From Bacteroidota bacterium (lineage in GTDB: Bacteria; Bacteroidota; Bacteroidia; Flavobacteriales_F; PHOS-HE28): 64,000 bases of DNA. Below the pieces are notes generated by a model that saw only the letters and a program-made list of their open reading frames with translations, ran no database searches and had not been told where the DNA came from. The stretch covers positions 1 through 64,000 of the forward strand of contig JAKQEI010000088.1 in NCBI GenBank assembly GCA_029573495.1, written 5' to 3'. The stretch's first letter is position 1. Each line of letters starts with the position of its first letter. Both the position numbers and the translations under genes were made by a program. This document shows positions 8,539 to 16,945 of the stretch, one piece after another.

Positions 8539-9827
8539 GAATCATCCTCACTTCTTCCCTGTTCCTGCTCTTTTCGGCACTCCACGCGCAGACCCTCTCG
8601 GCCGAAGAGGCCGTGGCCATCGCGCTTGAGCACAACCACGGGGTACGCCTGGCCAGGCTGGATGCGCGCACCAGCGAGTTGATGAACAACATGGGCAACG
8701 CTGGCATGCTGCCCACGCTTGATGCCAACGGTTTCTATTCCATCGACAACAGCAGTACAAAACAGACCTTCTTCAGCGGTGAAGTCCGCGAGGCCGACAA
8801 TGCCGATACCCGTGTGCTGGATGGAGCGCTGGCCCTGAACTGGACCGTGTTCGATGGGCTCACCATGTTCGCGGCGAAGGAGCGACTGGAAGCGTTGGAG
8901 TCGATCGGCAGGACCGAGCTGCGTCAACAGATGGAGAGCACGGTGTACGATGTGCTCACCAGCTACTACCTCACCGCACAGTTGACCAAGGCGGTGGCGG
9001 TGCAGCGGGAAGGGATGATCACCAGCAAGGAACGGTTGACCATCACCGAGACCGGCGAACGGATCGGCTCGTACAGCGGGCTCGCGCTGGTGCAGGCACG
9101 CCTGGACCTGAGCGCCGATAGCGCCGCCCTGCTCGACCTGGTCCAGCAGCGCGCGATCGCGCACTCGCGCTTGAACACGCTGCTCGGGCGTGACGCGGAC
9201 AGCCCCGTGGAGGTATCGCTGGACATCCCCCTGCCCGAAGCGCTGGACCTGGCCACCATCCAGTCGAACGCACGCAACAGCAACAGCGCCCTTCAGACCG
9301 CACGCCAAGAGCAACTGCTCGCCGATGCATCGATAAAGGAACTCCAGGGGGCCTTGTTCCCGCGGATCGACCTGTACGGCAACTACGGGTACACGCGCAG
9401 CACCAGTGCGGTGGGCTTCCTGCAGAGCAACCGCGCCGTGGGACCGGATTATGGGGTCAGGGTGAGCGTACCGCTCTTCCGGGGACTACAGGCGAACAAG
9501 GCGGTTGAAGCCGCGAAGATCGCGCGGGAGCAGGCGGCCATCAGCACCGAACAGGCGCAACTGCAACTGGAGCAGCAGGTATTGGACGCATGGACGGCCT
9601 ATGGCACCGCTCACCAACGCATCCTACTGGAACAACGCAACCTGGAAGGGATCCGCACCCAGGTGAAGGTGGCGCTGGAAAGCTACCGCATCGGCCTGCT
9701 CACGGCCGTGGAACTACGCGATGTGCAGCAGGGGTTGATCGAAGCGGAGAACCGGCTATTGCTCGCACAGTTCGAGGCGAAGGCGGCTGAGCTTCAGCTC
9801 AAATGGCTGGCCGGAGAGCTGGTGTGA
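8535..9827 (+). CDS. TolC family outer-membrane efflux channel
   Basis: A 430-residue outer-membrane factor that completes the tripartite pump. A signal peptide (MRIILTSSLFLLFSALHAQ) precedes LSAEEAVAIALEHNHGVRLA, the typical first helix of the OEP fold. Two OEP repeats follow, with the characteristic GSYSGLALVQARLDLSADSA and, in the second half, VSVPLFRGLQANKAVEAAKI and YRIGLLTAVELRDVQQGLIE. The start overlaps the pump gene by 4 bp. It is the last gene of the operon; no hairpin terminator is evident after the stop, and the next gene is convergent. Confidence 0.95.
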   Translation: MRIILTSSLFLLFSALHAQTLSAEEAVAIALEHNHGVRLARLDARTSELMNNMGNAGMLPTLDANGFYSIDNSSTKQTFFSGEVREADNADTRVLDGALALNWTVFDGLTMFAAKERLEALESIGRTELRQQMESTVYDVLTSYYLTAQLTKAVAVQREGMITSKERLTITETGERIGSYSGLALVQARLDLSADSAALLDLVQQRAIAHSRLNTLLGRDADSPVEVSLDIPLPEALDLATIQSNARNSNSALQTARQEQLLADASIKELQGALFPRIDLYGNYGYTRSTSAVGFLQSNRAVGPDYGVRVSVPLFRGLQANKAVEAAKIAREQAAISTEQAQLQLEQQVLDAWTAYGTAHQRILLEQRNLEGIRTQVKVALESYRIGLLTAVELRDVQQGLIEAENRLLLAQFEAKAAELQLKWLAGELV

Positions 9828-9931
9828 TCCGGATCGACCCACGGGCCAGGAAGAAGAGTGCAGCGCAGGCGGCCAATTCGTTAGAGTACCACCAAACCCC
9901 AGCGGTCGCCACCCACGCCGCACCATGTTCT

Positions 9932-10414
9932 TCAGGCCGCTTGTGCGCGGCTCAATTCCTCTGCCACGCGCTTCACCCCTACGAGCCGCTCGACCCATTG
10001 TCTCCCGGCTTCGCGGGCGCGGCGTGCCGCATGAGGAAGCCCCATGAAATCACCCTGCCAAAGCTCCAGCCGGGTCCGTCCGGGTGCTTCGGCGATCAGG
10101 TGCAGATCCACGGTCGTCCGGCTCGCCGGTTCATCGGGGAGTCCGCTACGCACATCGTAGTGGGAATACCGCAGTCGTTCGCCGGGGAAAAGTGTGAGGA
10201 CGGTGCCTTCCGCCGCCACCGCTCCTCCGCTGCCTTCCTCATCCCGCATCAGCCACTGGAAACGCTTCCCCCGCTGTAGTTCACCCTTCAGCGACCAGGC
10301 CAGGGAGAGGTGGGTCAGTTTGGGATCGCTCAACGCCGCCCACACGAACTCCACCGGAGCGTCGACGATCAGCGTGCGGTGCACATTGGTCTCGTCCTTC
10401 GTGTTCTTCATCAT
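9932..10414 (-). CDS. SRPBCC / AHSA1-type domain protein
   Basis: A 160-residue soluble protein of the SRPBCC (START-like) superfamily, closest to the AHSA1 subgroup. The opening RTLIVDAPVEFVWAALSDPK is the standard first strand and helix. FPGERLRYSHYDVRSGLPDE and TTVDLHLIAEAPGRTRLELW supply the central strands, and a long C-terminal helix (QWVERLVGVKRVAEELSRA) would close the ligand cavity. Two adjacent ATGs (10414, 10411) are possible starts; the longer frame adds residues of no homology character. Members bind hydrophobic ligands or modulate partner proteins. No partner is suggested by the context. Confidence 0.8.
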   Translation of the reverse strand: MMKNTKDETNVHRTLIVDAPVEFVWAALSDPKLTHLSLAWSLKGELQRGKRFQWLMRDEEGSGGAVAAEGTVLTLFPGERLRYSHYDVRSGLPDEPASRTTVDLHLIAEAPGRTRLELWQGDFMGLPHAARRAREAGRQWVERLVGVKRVAEELSRAQAA

Positions 10415-10666
10415 GATCTTGTTGCGACATGATCCATGCCGTATTTCCAGAACGCTCGGAAACTGACAAGTCACGTCCAGTGATCGTTAAGGATCGTGAA
10501 GGCATGCGACCAGCTGGCAGCCGGCTGTCATTCAGCTGACAGCACGGTTCCTCGCGGATGACGATCCCATGACATATGCGTCCGTGAGACACCAAGAATG
10601 GTCGTGGTACAGGTCCGGGCAGGCTGCCCGACGAACGCGTGATCATGGTGCCTAGCTTGCGCTCCC
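10415..10666. other. Divergent intergenic region between SRPBCC and DinB-like genes
   Basis: About 250 bp with no credible gene. It contains small inverted repeats: GCTGTCA (10524-10530) with TGACAGC (10536-10542), and CGGGCA paired with TGCCCG in the stretch around 10615-10632. A weak -7-like element, TAGCTTGC, lies just before the plus-strand gene. These could be operators or short transcript hairpins; nothing decisive is visible. Confidence 0.4.
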
Positions 10667-11230
10667 ATGGACATGCCAGCAGCTTACCTGAAGAGTGCAC
10701 GCGAGCAGTTCAGCCACTACGAACGGCTCGGAGAGAAGACCTTCGAGCAGGTGAGCGACGAGGGCCTCTTCCGTCGGTCCGATCCGGATGCCAATTCGAT
10801 CGCGATCCTCGTGAACCACCTTCACGGCAACATGCGCTCCCGGTGGACCGACTTCCTCACCAGCGATGGAGAGAAGGAATGGCGTGAGCGTGACCGGGAG
10901 TTCGAGGACCTCATCACTTCCCGGGAAGAGATGCTCGCGCGGTGGAACGAAGGCTGGCAGTGCCTCTTCGCCGCGCTGGACTCCGTGAACACCGGGAACT
11001 TCGACACCACTGTGTACATCCGGAACCAGGAAAATACGATCATCGATGCGGTCAACCGTCAGTTGTGCCACTACGCCTACCACGTTGGGCAGATCGTGCT
11101 GCTGGGTCGCGAAGAACGTCGCGGCGATTGGAAGAGCCTATCGATCCCGCGAGGTGGTTCCACCGCGTTCAATACGGAGAAGTTCGGCCGCGGACTGCAT
11201 AGCGGACATTTCACGGACGATCTGAAGTAG
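10667..11230 (+). CDS. DinB-like protein, DUF1572 family
   Basis: A 187-residue four-helix-bundle protein. The phrases RSDPDANSIAILVNHLHGNM and RQLCHYAYHVGQIVLLGREE place histidines where DinB-superfamily proteins bind a divalent metal, and the end region (WKSLSIPRGGSTAFN) is typical of DUF1572. The family is often described as putative damage-inducible or thiol-transfer proteins, but its function is not established. The gene stands alone: it is divergent from the SRPBCC gene and convergent with the permease gene that ends 29 bp away. Confidence 0.8.
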   Translation: MDMPAAYLKSAREQFSHYERLGEKTFEQVSDEGLFRRSDPDANSIAILVNHLHGNMRSRWTDFLTSDGEKEWRERDREFEDLITSREEMLARWNEGWQCLFAALDSVNTGNFDTTVYIRNQENTIIDAVNRQLCHYAYHVGQIVLLGREERRGDWKSLSIPRGGSTAFNTEKFGRGLHSGHFTDDLK

Positions 11231-11259
11231 GTCCCCGGGCGGTCGATCGGGGATGGTGG

Positions 11260-13677
11260 TCACTCATAGCGCAAGGCCTTCACCGGATCCGCCGCCGCGG
11301 CCTTGTACGCCTGCATGGTCACGGTAAGGACGGTCACCACCAACGTGATGAGCAGGGCCGCCAGGTAAAGGAGCGGTGAGATGCGGGTGTGGTAGGCGAA
11401 GGTCTCCAACCAACGACCGATGGCGTAGAACGCGAGTGGGAAGGCCACGAAGAGCGAGGCGCCCATCAGGATCACGAACTCCCGGTTCATACGCCGCACG
11501 ATGTCCAGGACCGGAGCACCCATCACGCGACGGATGCCGATCTCCCGGGTGCGCTGCTTCGCGGTGAAATAGGCCAGTCCATAAAGTCCCATGATGGTGA
11601 GCAGGATGGTGAGGATGGCGAAGGCGGTGAACACCCGGTACAGCTTGTCCTCTGCCGCGTACAGCTGCGCGATGCTGTCGGTGAGGAAGGTGGCATTCCA
11701 TTCCGCGTTGGGGAATAGACGCTTCCATTCACCCTGGAGCGCGGCCATCTGTTGTGAGACATCACCCGGTGCCAGGCGTAGCACAAGGTTCCTGGCGCCA
11801 TAGCGCCGGTCGCTCTGGAATAGCACGAGCGGCTCGATGGGTGTGTGCAAGCTGGTGTAGTGGAAGTCCTTCAGAACGCCGATCACCGCCAGTTCCAGTT
11901 CCGCGCTATCTCCCGGTGCGTAGATCTTCTCCGCCAGCGGGTCCTTCCAGCCGAAGGCCTTCACCGCGCTCTCGTTCACCATCACCGCACTCCCGCGATC
12001 ACTCGGGATCGACGGATCGAAGTAGCGGCCCGCCGCGAGCTCCACGCCGAGCAGCGCGGGCAGGTCCGCGTCAGTGCTCATGGTCGGCATGGGTTTGTCG
12101 ATCCGGCCCTCGGGGGTGTTCGCCTGCAGCACCCATCGTCCGCTCCCCTGGCCGGGGAGGTCCTGCGTGAACGCCGCACCGGTCACGAAGCTCTGTCGCA
12201 TCAGTTCATCCTTCACCGGGCGCAGGCGGTCCCAGGCCAGAGTGTCCGGGCCCTGTGGAAGCGGCATGGTGATGCTCAGGAGGTTCTCCTTGCGGAAGCC
12301 CATGTCGGTGGTGCGCAACCAATGCAACTGCGCGAATACAGCGAGCGTGCCGACCACCATGAAGAGCGCGATGGCGAACTGGGCGCCCATCAACACCTTC
12401 CTGACGCGCTGCTTTCCGGCACCGCTGGCGACACCCTCCTTCAGCAGGAGCTGCGGTGCGAAACGCGAAAGGAAGAAGGCCGGATAGCTGCCGGCGACCA
12501 CACCGATCATCAATACGATGAACAACACCACCGCGAGGAAGCTCCCGCGCAGCAGGTAGCCCATGCCGATCTCCTTGCCCGTGATGCCATTGAAGGCGGG
12601 TAGCGCCAGCCACAGCATGACCAACGCGACGAGTATGCCGATCACGGCGATCATCACGCTGCCTCCGATGAACTGGGCCACGAGCTGGCCGCGTTGGGCA
12701 CCGCTCACCTTTCGCAAGGCCACCTCCTTCGCACGCCGGGTCGCATCGGCGGTGCTCATGTTGATGTAGTTGATGCAGGCGATGGTCAGTATGAGCACTG
12801 CCACGATGGCGAAGAGGGTGACATAGGCCTTGTTGCCCTTCTTCGGTGTGTCGTAGATCAGCGTATTGTTGAAGTGCACCTCCTTCAAGGGCTCGAGGTT
12901 GAAGCGGATGTTGCCTTGGAACTCCTCGCCACCCCATGCCGGGATGATGTACTTCCTGACGAAGGCGTCCATCTTCCCCTGGAAGTCGTCCGCGCTCACG
13001 CCGGGCGCCAGCACCAGGTAATTGAAGCAGCTGTTGTTACCCCAGCTCTGCCCCAGCTGCTCGCGCGCCTGTGGCGGCATACCCAGGCGGCTCATGAACA
13101 CACCCATGGGGATATGCGTGTTCTCCGCGGTCCCATCGATGACACCGGCCACCTTCAGCGTGCGCCCGTTCCGCGTGACCAACTTTCCGATGGGGTCATC
13201 CGCACCGAACATGCGGGTGGCCATCTCCTGCATGATGACGATGTTGTCCGGCTCGTCCAGCGCTTCAGGGCCGCCGTGCACGAAGGTGAAGTCGAAGTTG
13301 CGGAAGGTGCTCGTGTCGGCATTGTACCCATCCTCCGCTTCATACCGCTCCCCATCATACTCCAATGTCGTCCGACCAAGCTGATATAGCGAGATGCCCG
13401 CTTCGATGTCAGGGTATTCGTTCAACAACGCCTCCATGATCGGATAAGGCGTGATGCCGAAGTCATCGCTCACATCCCCGAAGCGATAGTGCGCCTGGAT
13501 GCGGAAGATCCGATCCGCCTTCCGGTGGTGCGCATCGTAGCTCAACTCATCCTGCACGTAGATGTAGATGAGCAGACAGGCCACCACGCCGATGGCGAGC
13601 CCAATGATGTTCAGGGCCGCGAACAGCTTGTCCCGCTTCAGCGTTCGCCAGGCCATGAGAAGGTAGTTCTTCCACAT
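11260..13677 (-). CDS. MacB/FtsX-like ABC transporter permease
   Basis: An 805-residue permease with duplicated FtsX topology. The start MWKNYLLMAWRTLKRDKLFA at 13677 matches the family; a longer frame would run into the upstream palindrome. TM1 is at about residues 19-42. A MacB periplasmic domain follows (DELSYDAHHRKADRIFRI; DNIVIMQEMATRMFGADDPI). Three TMs come at about 290-420, then a second periplasmic domain. The final TM set includes ILTIMGLYGLAYFTAKQRTR and the coupling-type motif TREIGIRRVMGAP. Such permeases usually export lipoproteins, peptides or drugs with a MacB-type ATPase. No ATPase is adjacent; the only one in the window is at 28730-29425. Confidence 0.92.
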   Translation of the reverse strand: MWKNYLLMAWRTLKRDKLFAALNIIGLAIGVVACLLIYIYVQDELSYDAHHRKADRIFRIQAHYRFGDVSDDFGITPYPIMEALLNEYPDIEAGISLYQLGRTTLEYDGERYEAEDGYNADTSTFRNFDFTFVHGGPEALDEPDNIVIMQEMATRMFGADDPIGKLVTRNGRTLKVAGVIDGTAENTHIPMGVFMSRLGMPPQAREQLGQSWGNNSCFNYLVLAPGVSADDFQGKMDAFVRKYIIPAWGGEEFQGNIRFNLEPLKEVHFNNTLIYDTPKKGNKAYVTLFAIVAVLILTIACINYINMSTADATRRAKEVALRKVSGAQRGQLVAQFIGGSVMIAVIGILVALVMLWLALPAFNGITGKEIGMGYLLRGSFLAVVLFIVLMIGVVAGSYPAFFLSRFAPQLLLKEGVASGAGKQRVRKVLMGAQFAIALFMVVGTLAVFAQLHWLRTTDMGFRKENLLSITMPLPQGPDTLAWDRLRPVKDELMRQSFVTGAAFTQDLPGQGSGRWVLQANTPEGRIDKPMPTMSTDADLPALLGVELAAGRYFDPSIPSDRGSAVMVNESAVKAFGWKDPLAEKIYAPGDSAELELAVIGVLKDFHYTSLHTPIEPLVLFQSDRRYGARNLVLRLAPGDVSQQMAALQGEWKRLFPNAEWNATFLTDSIAQLYAAEDKLYRVFTAFAILTILLTIMGLYGLAYFTAKQRTREIGIRRVMGAPVLDIVRRMNREFVILMGASLFVAFPLAFYAIGRWLETFAYHTRISPLLYLAALLITLVVTVLTVTMQAYKAAAADPVKALRYE

Positions 13678-13778
13678 GCCACCAAGGTGAGGCCTGGAGG
13701 TCCACCGCTGCTTCCCGATGGTGTGATGGTGTTGGCTCAGTGATGAGCGGTTCAGCAAGAGCGCCGGATCGACCGGAA

Positions 13779-13820
13779 CGCAATGACCCGTCATAGCGGC
13801 ACCTATGACGGGTCATTGCG
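13779..13820. repeat. Perfect 18-bp inverted repeat between ompA-like and permease genes
   Basis: The left arm CGCAATGACCCGTCATAG (13779-13796) and its exact reverse complement (13803-13820) are separated by six bases. It lies 20 bp after the ompA-like stop and about 100 bp before the permease start. A stem of this length would be very stable in RNA, but no T-run follows on either strand, so it is not a textbook terminator. It may be a Rho-independent-like 3' end, an mRNA stabiliser or a protein site. Confidence 0.8.
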
Positions 13821-13839
13821 CCTCATTCGAACAACCTGC

Positions 13840-14520
13840 TTACAACTCGCCGCGCTCGGCCGCTTTCTGCATGCGCTTGTTGGCATAGATCGCCACCTCC
13901 ACGCGCCGGTTCTGGGCTTTGCCTTCGGCACTGCCATTGTCGGCAACGGGTTGACCTTCGCCGTAACCGACCGTGCTGATCCGTCCTGCCGGTACACCAT
14001 CCGCGATCAGCTGGCGTGAAACGCTCTTGGCGCGCCGTTCGGACAGACCCAGGTTGTAGTCGTCCGCACCATCCGAGTCAGTATGGCCTTCGATCAGGAT
14101 GTCGGTATCCTCATATTTCAGCAGCGTCTGGCCCAGTTCGTTCACGTTCTGAACGGCGGTGGCGTTCAGGTCGCTCTTGTCCACGCCGAACAGCAGACCA
14201 CTGTCGAACGTGATCTTGATCCCCTCACCGACACGGGTGACGGTGGCACCCTCGAGGTCGCGCTGAAGCTCCTCGGCCTGCTTGTCCATATGACGGCCGA
14301 TCAGCGCCCCGGCAGTACCACCGACGGCAGCACCGATGATCGCACCGATGACCGTGCTGTTCTTGCCATCGATCTGGTTGCCGATGACGGCGCCGACACC
14401 AGCGCCGGCGCCAGCGCCGATCGCACCGCCTTTCACGGCGCGCGAGGTATTGCATGAAGGAACGATCAGGGCCAGACTCAGGATGCCAGCGATGGTTGTA
14501 AGTGAAAGGTGGTTGTTCAT
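13840..14520 (-). CDS. OmpA family lipoprotein with glycine-zipper region
   Basis: A 226-residue peptidoglycan-binding lipoprotein. The start MNNHLSLTTIAGILSLALIV leads to the lipobox-like VPSC. A glycine-zipper segment follows at about residues 30-80 (GGAIGAGAGAGVGAVIGNQI and IGAIIGAAVGGTAGALIG). The C-terminal OmpA domain carries DILIEGHTDSDGADDYNLGL, LSERRAKSVSRQLIADGV and QNRRVEVAIY, which include the Asp and Arg residues that contact meso-diaminopimelate in this family. It probably tethers the outer membrane to the wall. It stands alone, with a perfect palindrome just downstream. Confidence 0.92.
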   Translation of the reverse strand: MNNHLSLTTIAGILSLALIVPSCNTSRAVKGGAIGAGAGAGVGAVIGNQIDGKNSTVIGAIIGAAVGGTAGALIGRHMDKQAEELQRDLEGATVTRVGEGIKITFDSGLLFGVDKSDLNATAVQNVNELGQTLLKYEDTDILIEGHTDSDGADDYNLGLSERRAKSVSRQLIADGVPAGRISTVGYGEGQPVADNGSAEGKAQNRRVEVAIYANKRMQKAAERGEL

Positions 14521-14662
14521 GGCTTGTTCTTTAGCAGTGTGGAATCCATTCGGATGCCACACGGAACTCGCCACTTAACCATCTGGAATTGCGACGTTTA
14601 AACATGCCACCTACGACAGGCGTGTGGTACTAACGCCCCATTCTGGGAAGTCATGGCCACTT

Positions 14663-16945
14663 TCAATAAGTGACCGTCACGCCTACCCCGAAGCCCATGT
14701 CGCTGTCGTAGTGCGTGCGCAGCGCCCAAGTCTTATCGAAGACGTACCGCAAAGCGGCCATGGACTCGAAGTCGCTGTTGTACATGGCATCGAGGCGTAA
14801 ATGCGGGGTGAGTGGCATGTCCTCCCGCATCAACTGCGCACGCAGGCGACCATCGGTGTCGATGCGGACGTCGAGTTTCACGAGCATCGGCAAGGTCCAT
14901 CGGAAACCGACGTGTGCGGCACTGCGCCTGTCCTTCGTGTTGCCCTGGCTGAAGAGGTTCTCCTCAGGTCCTTCGCCGTGCATACGTGTGCGCCAGTCGA
15001 TGCCACCGTTGATGAACCACCACTGCATCTTGCCCAGGTAGCGCCCGAAGTGCGTCTCGACCTCCTGGCCGTGCATCTCCGTGTAGCCCAGACGCCACTC
15101 TCCTTCCAGCGCCCAGCGCTTGTTCATGAGCATAGCCTCGCCATCGATACCGTTGTTGGCGAAGTCGCTCATGCCCATGAAATGCCATTGGCGATCCTCG
15201 TTCAAGAAGGTCCGCCACGCATGCTTCGGAAGGGGAAGCTTCGGTTCCGCAGGTGCATCGGCATAGCTGAACACACGACCCATGCCGCTCATCATGTGGT
15301 AGAGGATGTGGCAGTGGAAGAACCAGTCGCCTTCCTCGGTGCCCAGGAATTCGATGGTGTCGGTCTCCATGGGCATGATATCGAGCACGTTCTTCAGCGG
15401 CGCGTGGTCGCCCTGGCCGTTCACCACGCGGAAGAAATGCCCATGCAGATGCATCGGATGGCGCATCATGCTGTTGTTGTACAGGATCACGCGCACGTTC
15501 TCGCCTTTGCGGATAAGGATCTTGTCTGTTTCACTGATCGTGCGGTTGTTGATCGCCCATACATAGCGATCCATGTTGCCCGTGAGTTCGAAGCGCAGCT
15601 CGGTCACCGGGCCGGGTGGCAGCGCGGTGGGTGTCGGCGAACGCAGCATCGCATAATTCAAGGTCACGATGTCCGAGAGCGCATTGCTGTTGTACATGTT
15701 GCCGTGGTCCATATGCTCGCTGTGCTCCATGGACATCTGCTTCACCTCCTTCGCAGGACCGGTGATCTCCGGATACATCACCACGTTCATGTCCATCTGC
15801 TGCAAACTCATGTTCATGCCCATGTCGTCCAGGTCGCCGTTCATCTTCATCATGCCATTCATCATCTTCATCCCCTCGAAGTACTTCAGCGGCATCATCG
15901 GCATGGCGAGCTGCTTGATACCGTTGCCCAGCCATACCGACGTGGAGCGCGTCCTGTCCTCAGCGGTGGCCAATAACTCGTAGGCGGTGCTGTCAGCAGG
16001 GATGGTCACGATCACGTCGTAGGTCTCTGCAATGCCCATGATGAAGCGGTCAACTGGAACGGGCTCCACATCGGCGCCATCGCTGGCCACCACGTCCATC
16101 TTACCGCCCGCATAGCTGATCCAGAAGTAGGTGCTCGCGCTTCCATTGACCAATCGAACGCGTACGCGGTCGCCAGCCTTCAATTGCGGAGCCTCGTCCT
16201 CCCTCACCCCGTTAGCGAGGAAAGCATCGTAGTACACGTCACTCACATCCATTGCGTTCATGCGCTTCCACTCGTTCTTAAGCTTCGTACCCAGCGCGCC
16301 AGCCTTGATCGCATCGCTGTAGCTCTGCACGCTGCCTGGACGGATGCCGTGCTTCTTCAATGCACTCCAATCATTCGCCGCATGCAGGCGGCGGTGGACC
16401 TCGTTGGGCTTCATGTCCGTCCATTCGCTCAGCACAACGACGTGTTCAGGCAAGGGCGCCGCGCCGCGCTCGTGGATGATGAGCGCGCCGTACATGCCGT
16501 TCTGCTCCTGCATGCCGGTATGAGAGTGGTACCAATACGTGCCGTGCTGCACCAACGGGAACTTGTAAACCTGTGTCTCCCCTGCTCGGATCGGCGCCGT
16601 GGTGAGGTAGGGCACGCCATCGAACTCGTTGGGCAGGATCAGCCCGTGCCAGTGCAAGGAGGTCTCCTCCTTCCCCATCACGTTGTGCACGATGATCAGC
16701 GCCGTGTCCCCTTCGGTGAATTCCAGTGTCGGCATCGGTATGCCGCCGTTCACCGCGCAGGCCTTACGATCCTTGCCGGTGTAATTCACGATGGTATCCG
16801 AGACAAAGAGCTCATAGCGTGTCACCTTCGGAGTGAAATCCCCATTCGGAACGCTGGTGCCCAGTGGTCGCAGTCCTTGCGCCCCTTGTCCTCGTGCAGC
16901 GATCGCAAGAACGAACGCGATCAGTAAGGAAAACGCGCGGGTCAT
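14663..16945 (-). CDS. Multicopper oxidase (CopA-like) with C-terminal beta-barrel-like extension
   Basis: A 760-residue exported protein. After a signal peptide, three cupredoxin domains carry the four copper motifs: HWHG (98-101), YHSHTG (139-144), HPMHLHGH (496-503) and HCHILYHMMSGM (544-555). A methionine/histidine-rich insert (about 348-412, with MKMMNGMMKMNGD and MEHSEHMDHGNM) resembles the copper-binding loop of CueO/PcoA. Such enzymes oxidise Cu(I). Residues 570-760 are extra: alternating aromatic and polar strands (WFINGGIDWRTRM, AHVGFRWTLPM) ending in VGVTVTY, like an outer-membrane barrel or CopB/PcoB protein. It is the last gene of the copper operon; the start overlaps the upstream gene by 4 bp. 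Confidence 0.93.
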   Translation of the reverse strand: MTRAFSLLIAFVLAIAARGQGAQGLRPLGTSVPNGDFTPKVTRYELFVSDTIVNYTGKDRKACAVNGGIPMPTLEFTEGDTALIIVHNVMGKEETSLHWHGLILPNEFDGVPYLTTAPIRAGETQVYKFPLVQHGTYWYHSHTGMQEQNGMYGALIIHERGAAPLPEHVVVLSEWTDMKPNEVHRRLHAANDWSALKKHGIRPGSVQSYSDAIKAGALGTKLKNEWKRMNAMDVSDVYYDAFLANGVREDEAPQLKAGDRVRVRLVNGSASTYFWISYAGGKMDVVASDGADVEPVPVDRFIMGIAETYDVIVTIPADSTAYELLATAEDRTRSTSVWLGNGIKQLAMPMMPLKYFEGMKMMNGMMKMNGDLDDMGMNMSLQQMDMNVVMYPEITGPAKEVKQMSMEHSEHMDHGNMYNSNALSDIVTLNYAMLRSPTPTALPPGPVTELRFELTGNMDRYVWAINNRTISETDKILIRKGENVRVILYNNSMMRHPMHLHGHFFRVVNGQGDHAPLKNVLDIMPMETDTIEFLGTEEGDWFFHCHILYHMMSGMGRVFSYADAPAEPKLPLPKHAWRTFLNEDRQWHFMGMSDFANNGIDGEAMLMNKRWALEGEWRLGYTEMHGQEVETHFGRYLGKMQWWFINGGIDWRTRMHGEGPEENLFSQGNTKDRRSAAHVGFRWTLPMLVKLDVRIDTDGRLRAQLMREDMPLTPHLRLDAMYNSDFESMAALRYVFDKTWALRTHYDSDMGFGVGVTVTY

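Noticed and set aside
13779-13820. Terminal inverted repeat of an insertion sequence
   Set aside because: No transposase or second copy is near; the arms are only 6 bases apart.
14801-15976. 391-residue plus-strand reading frame
   Set aside because: It is antisense to the multicopper oxidase gene; its His-rich look comes from the Met codons of the opposite strand (CAT).
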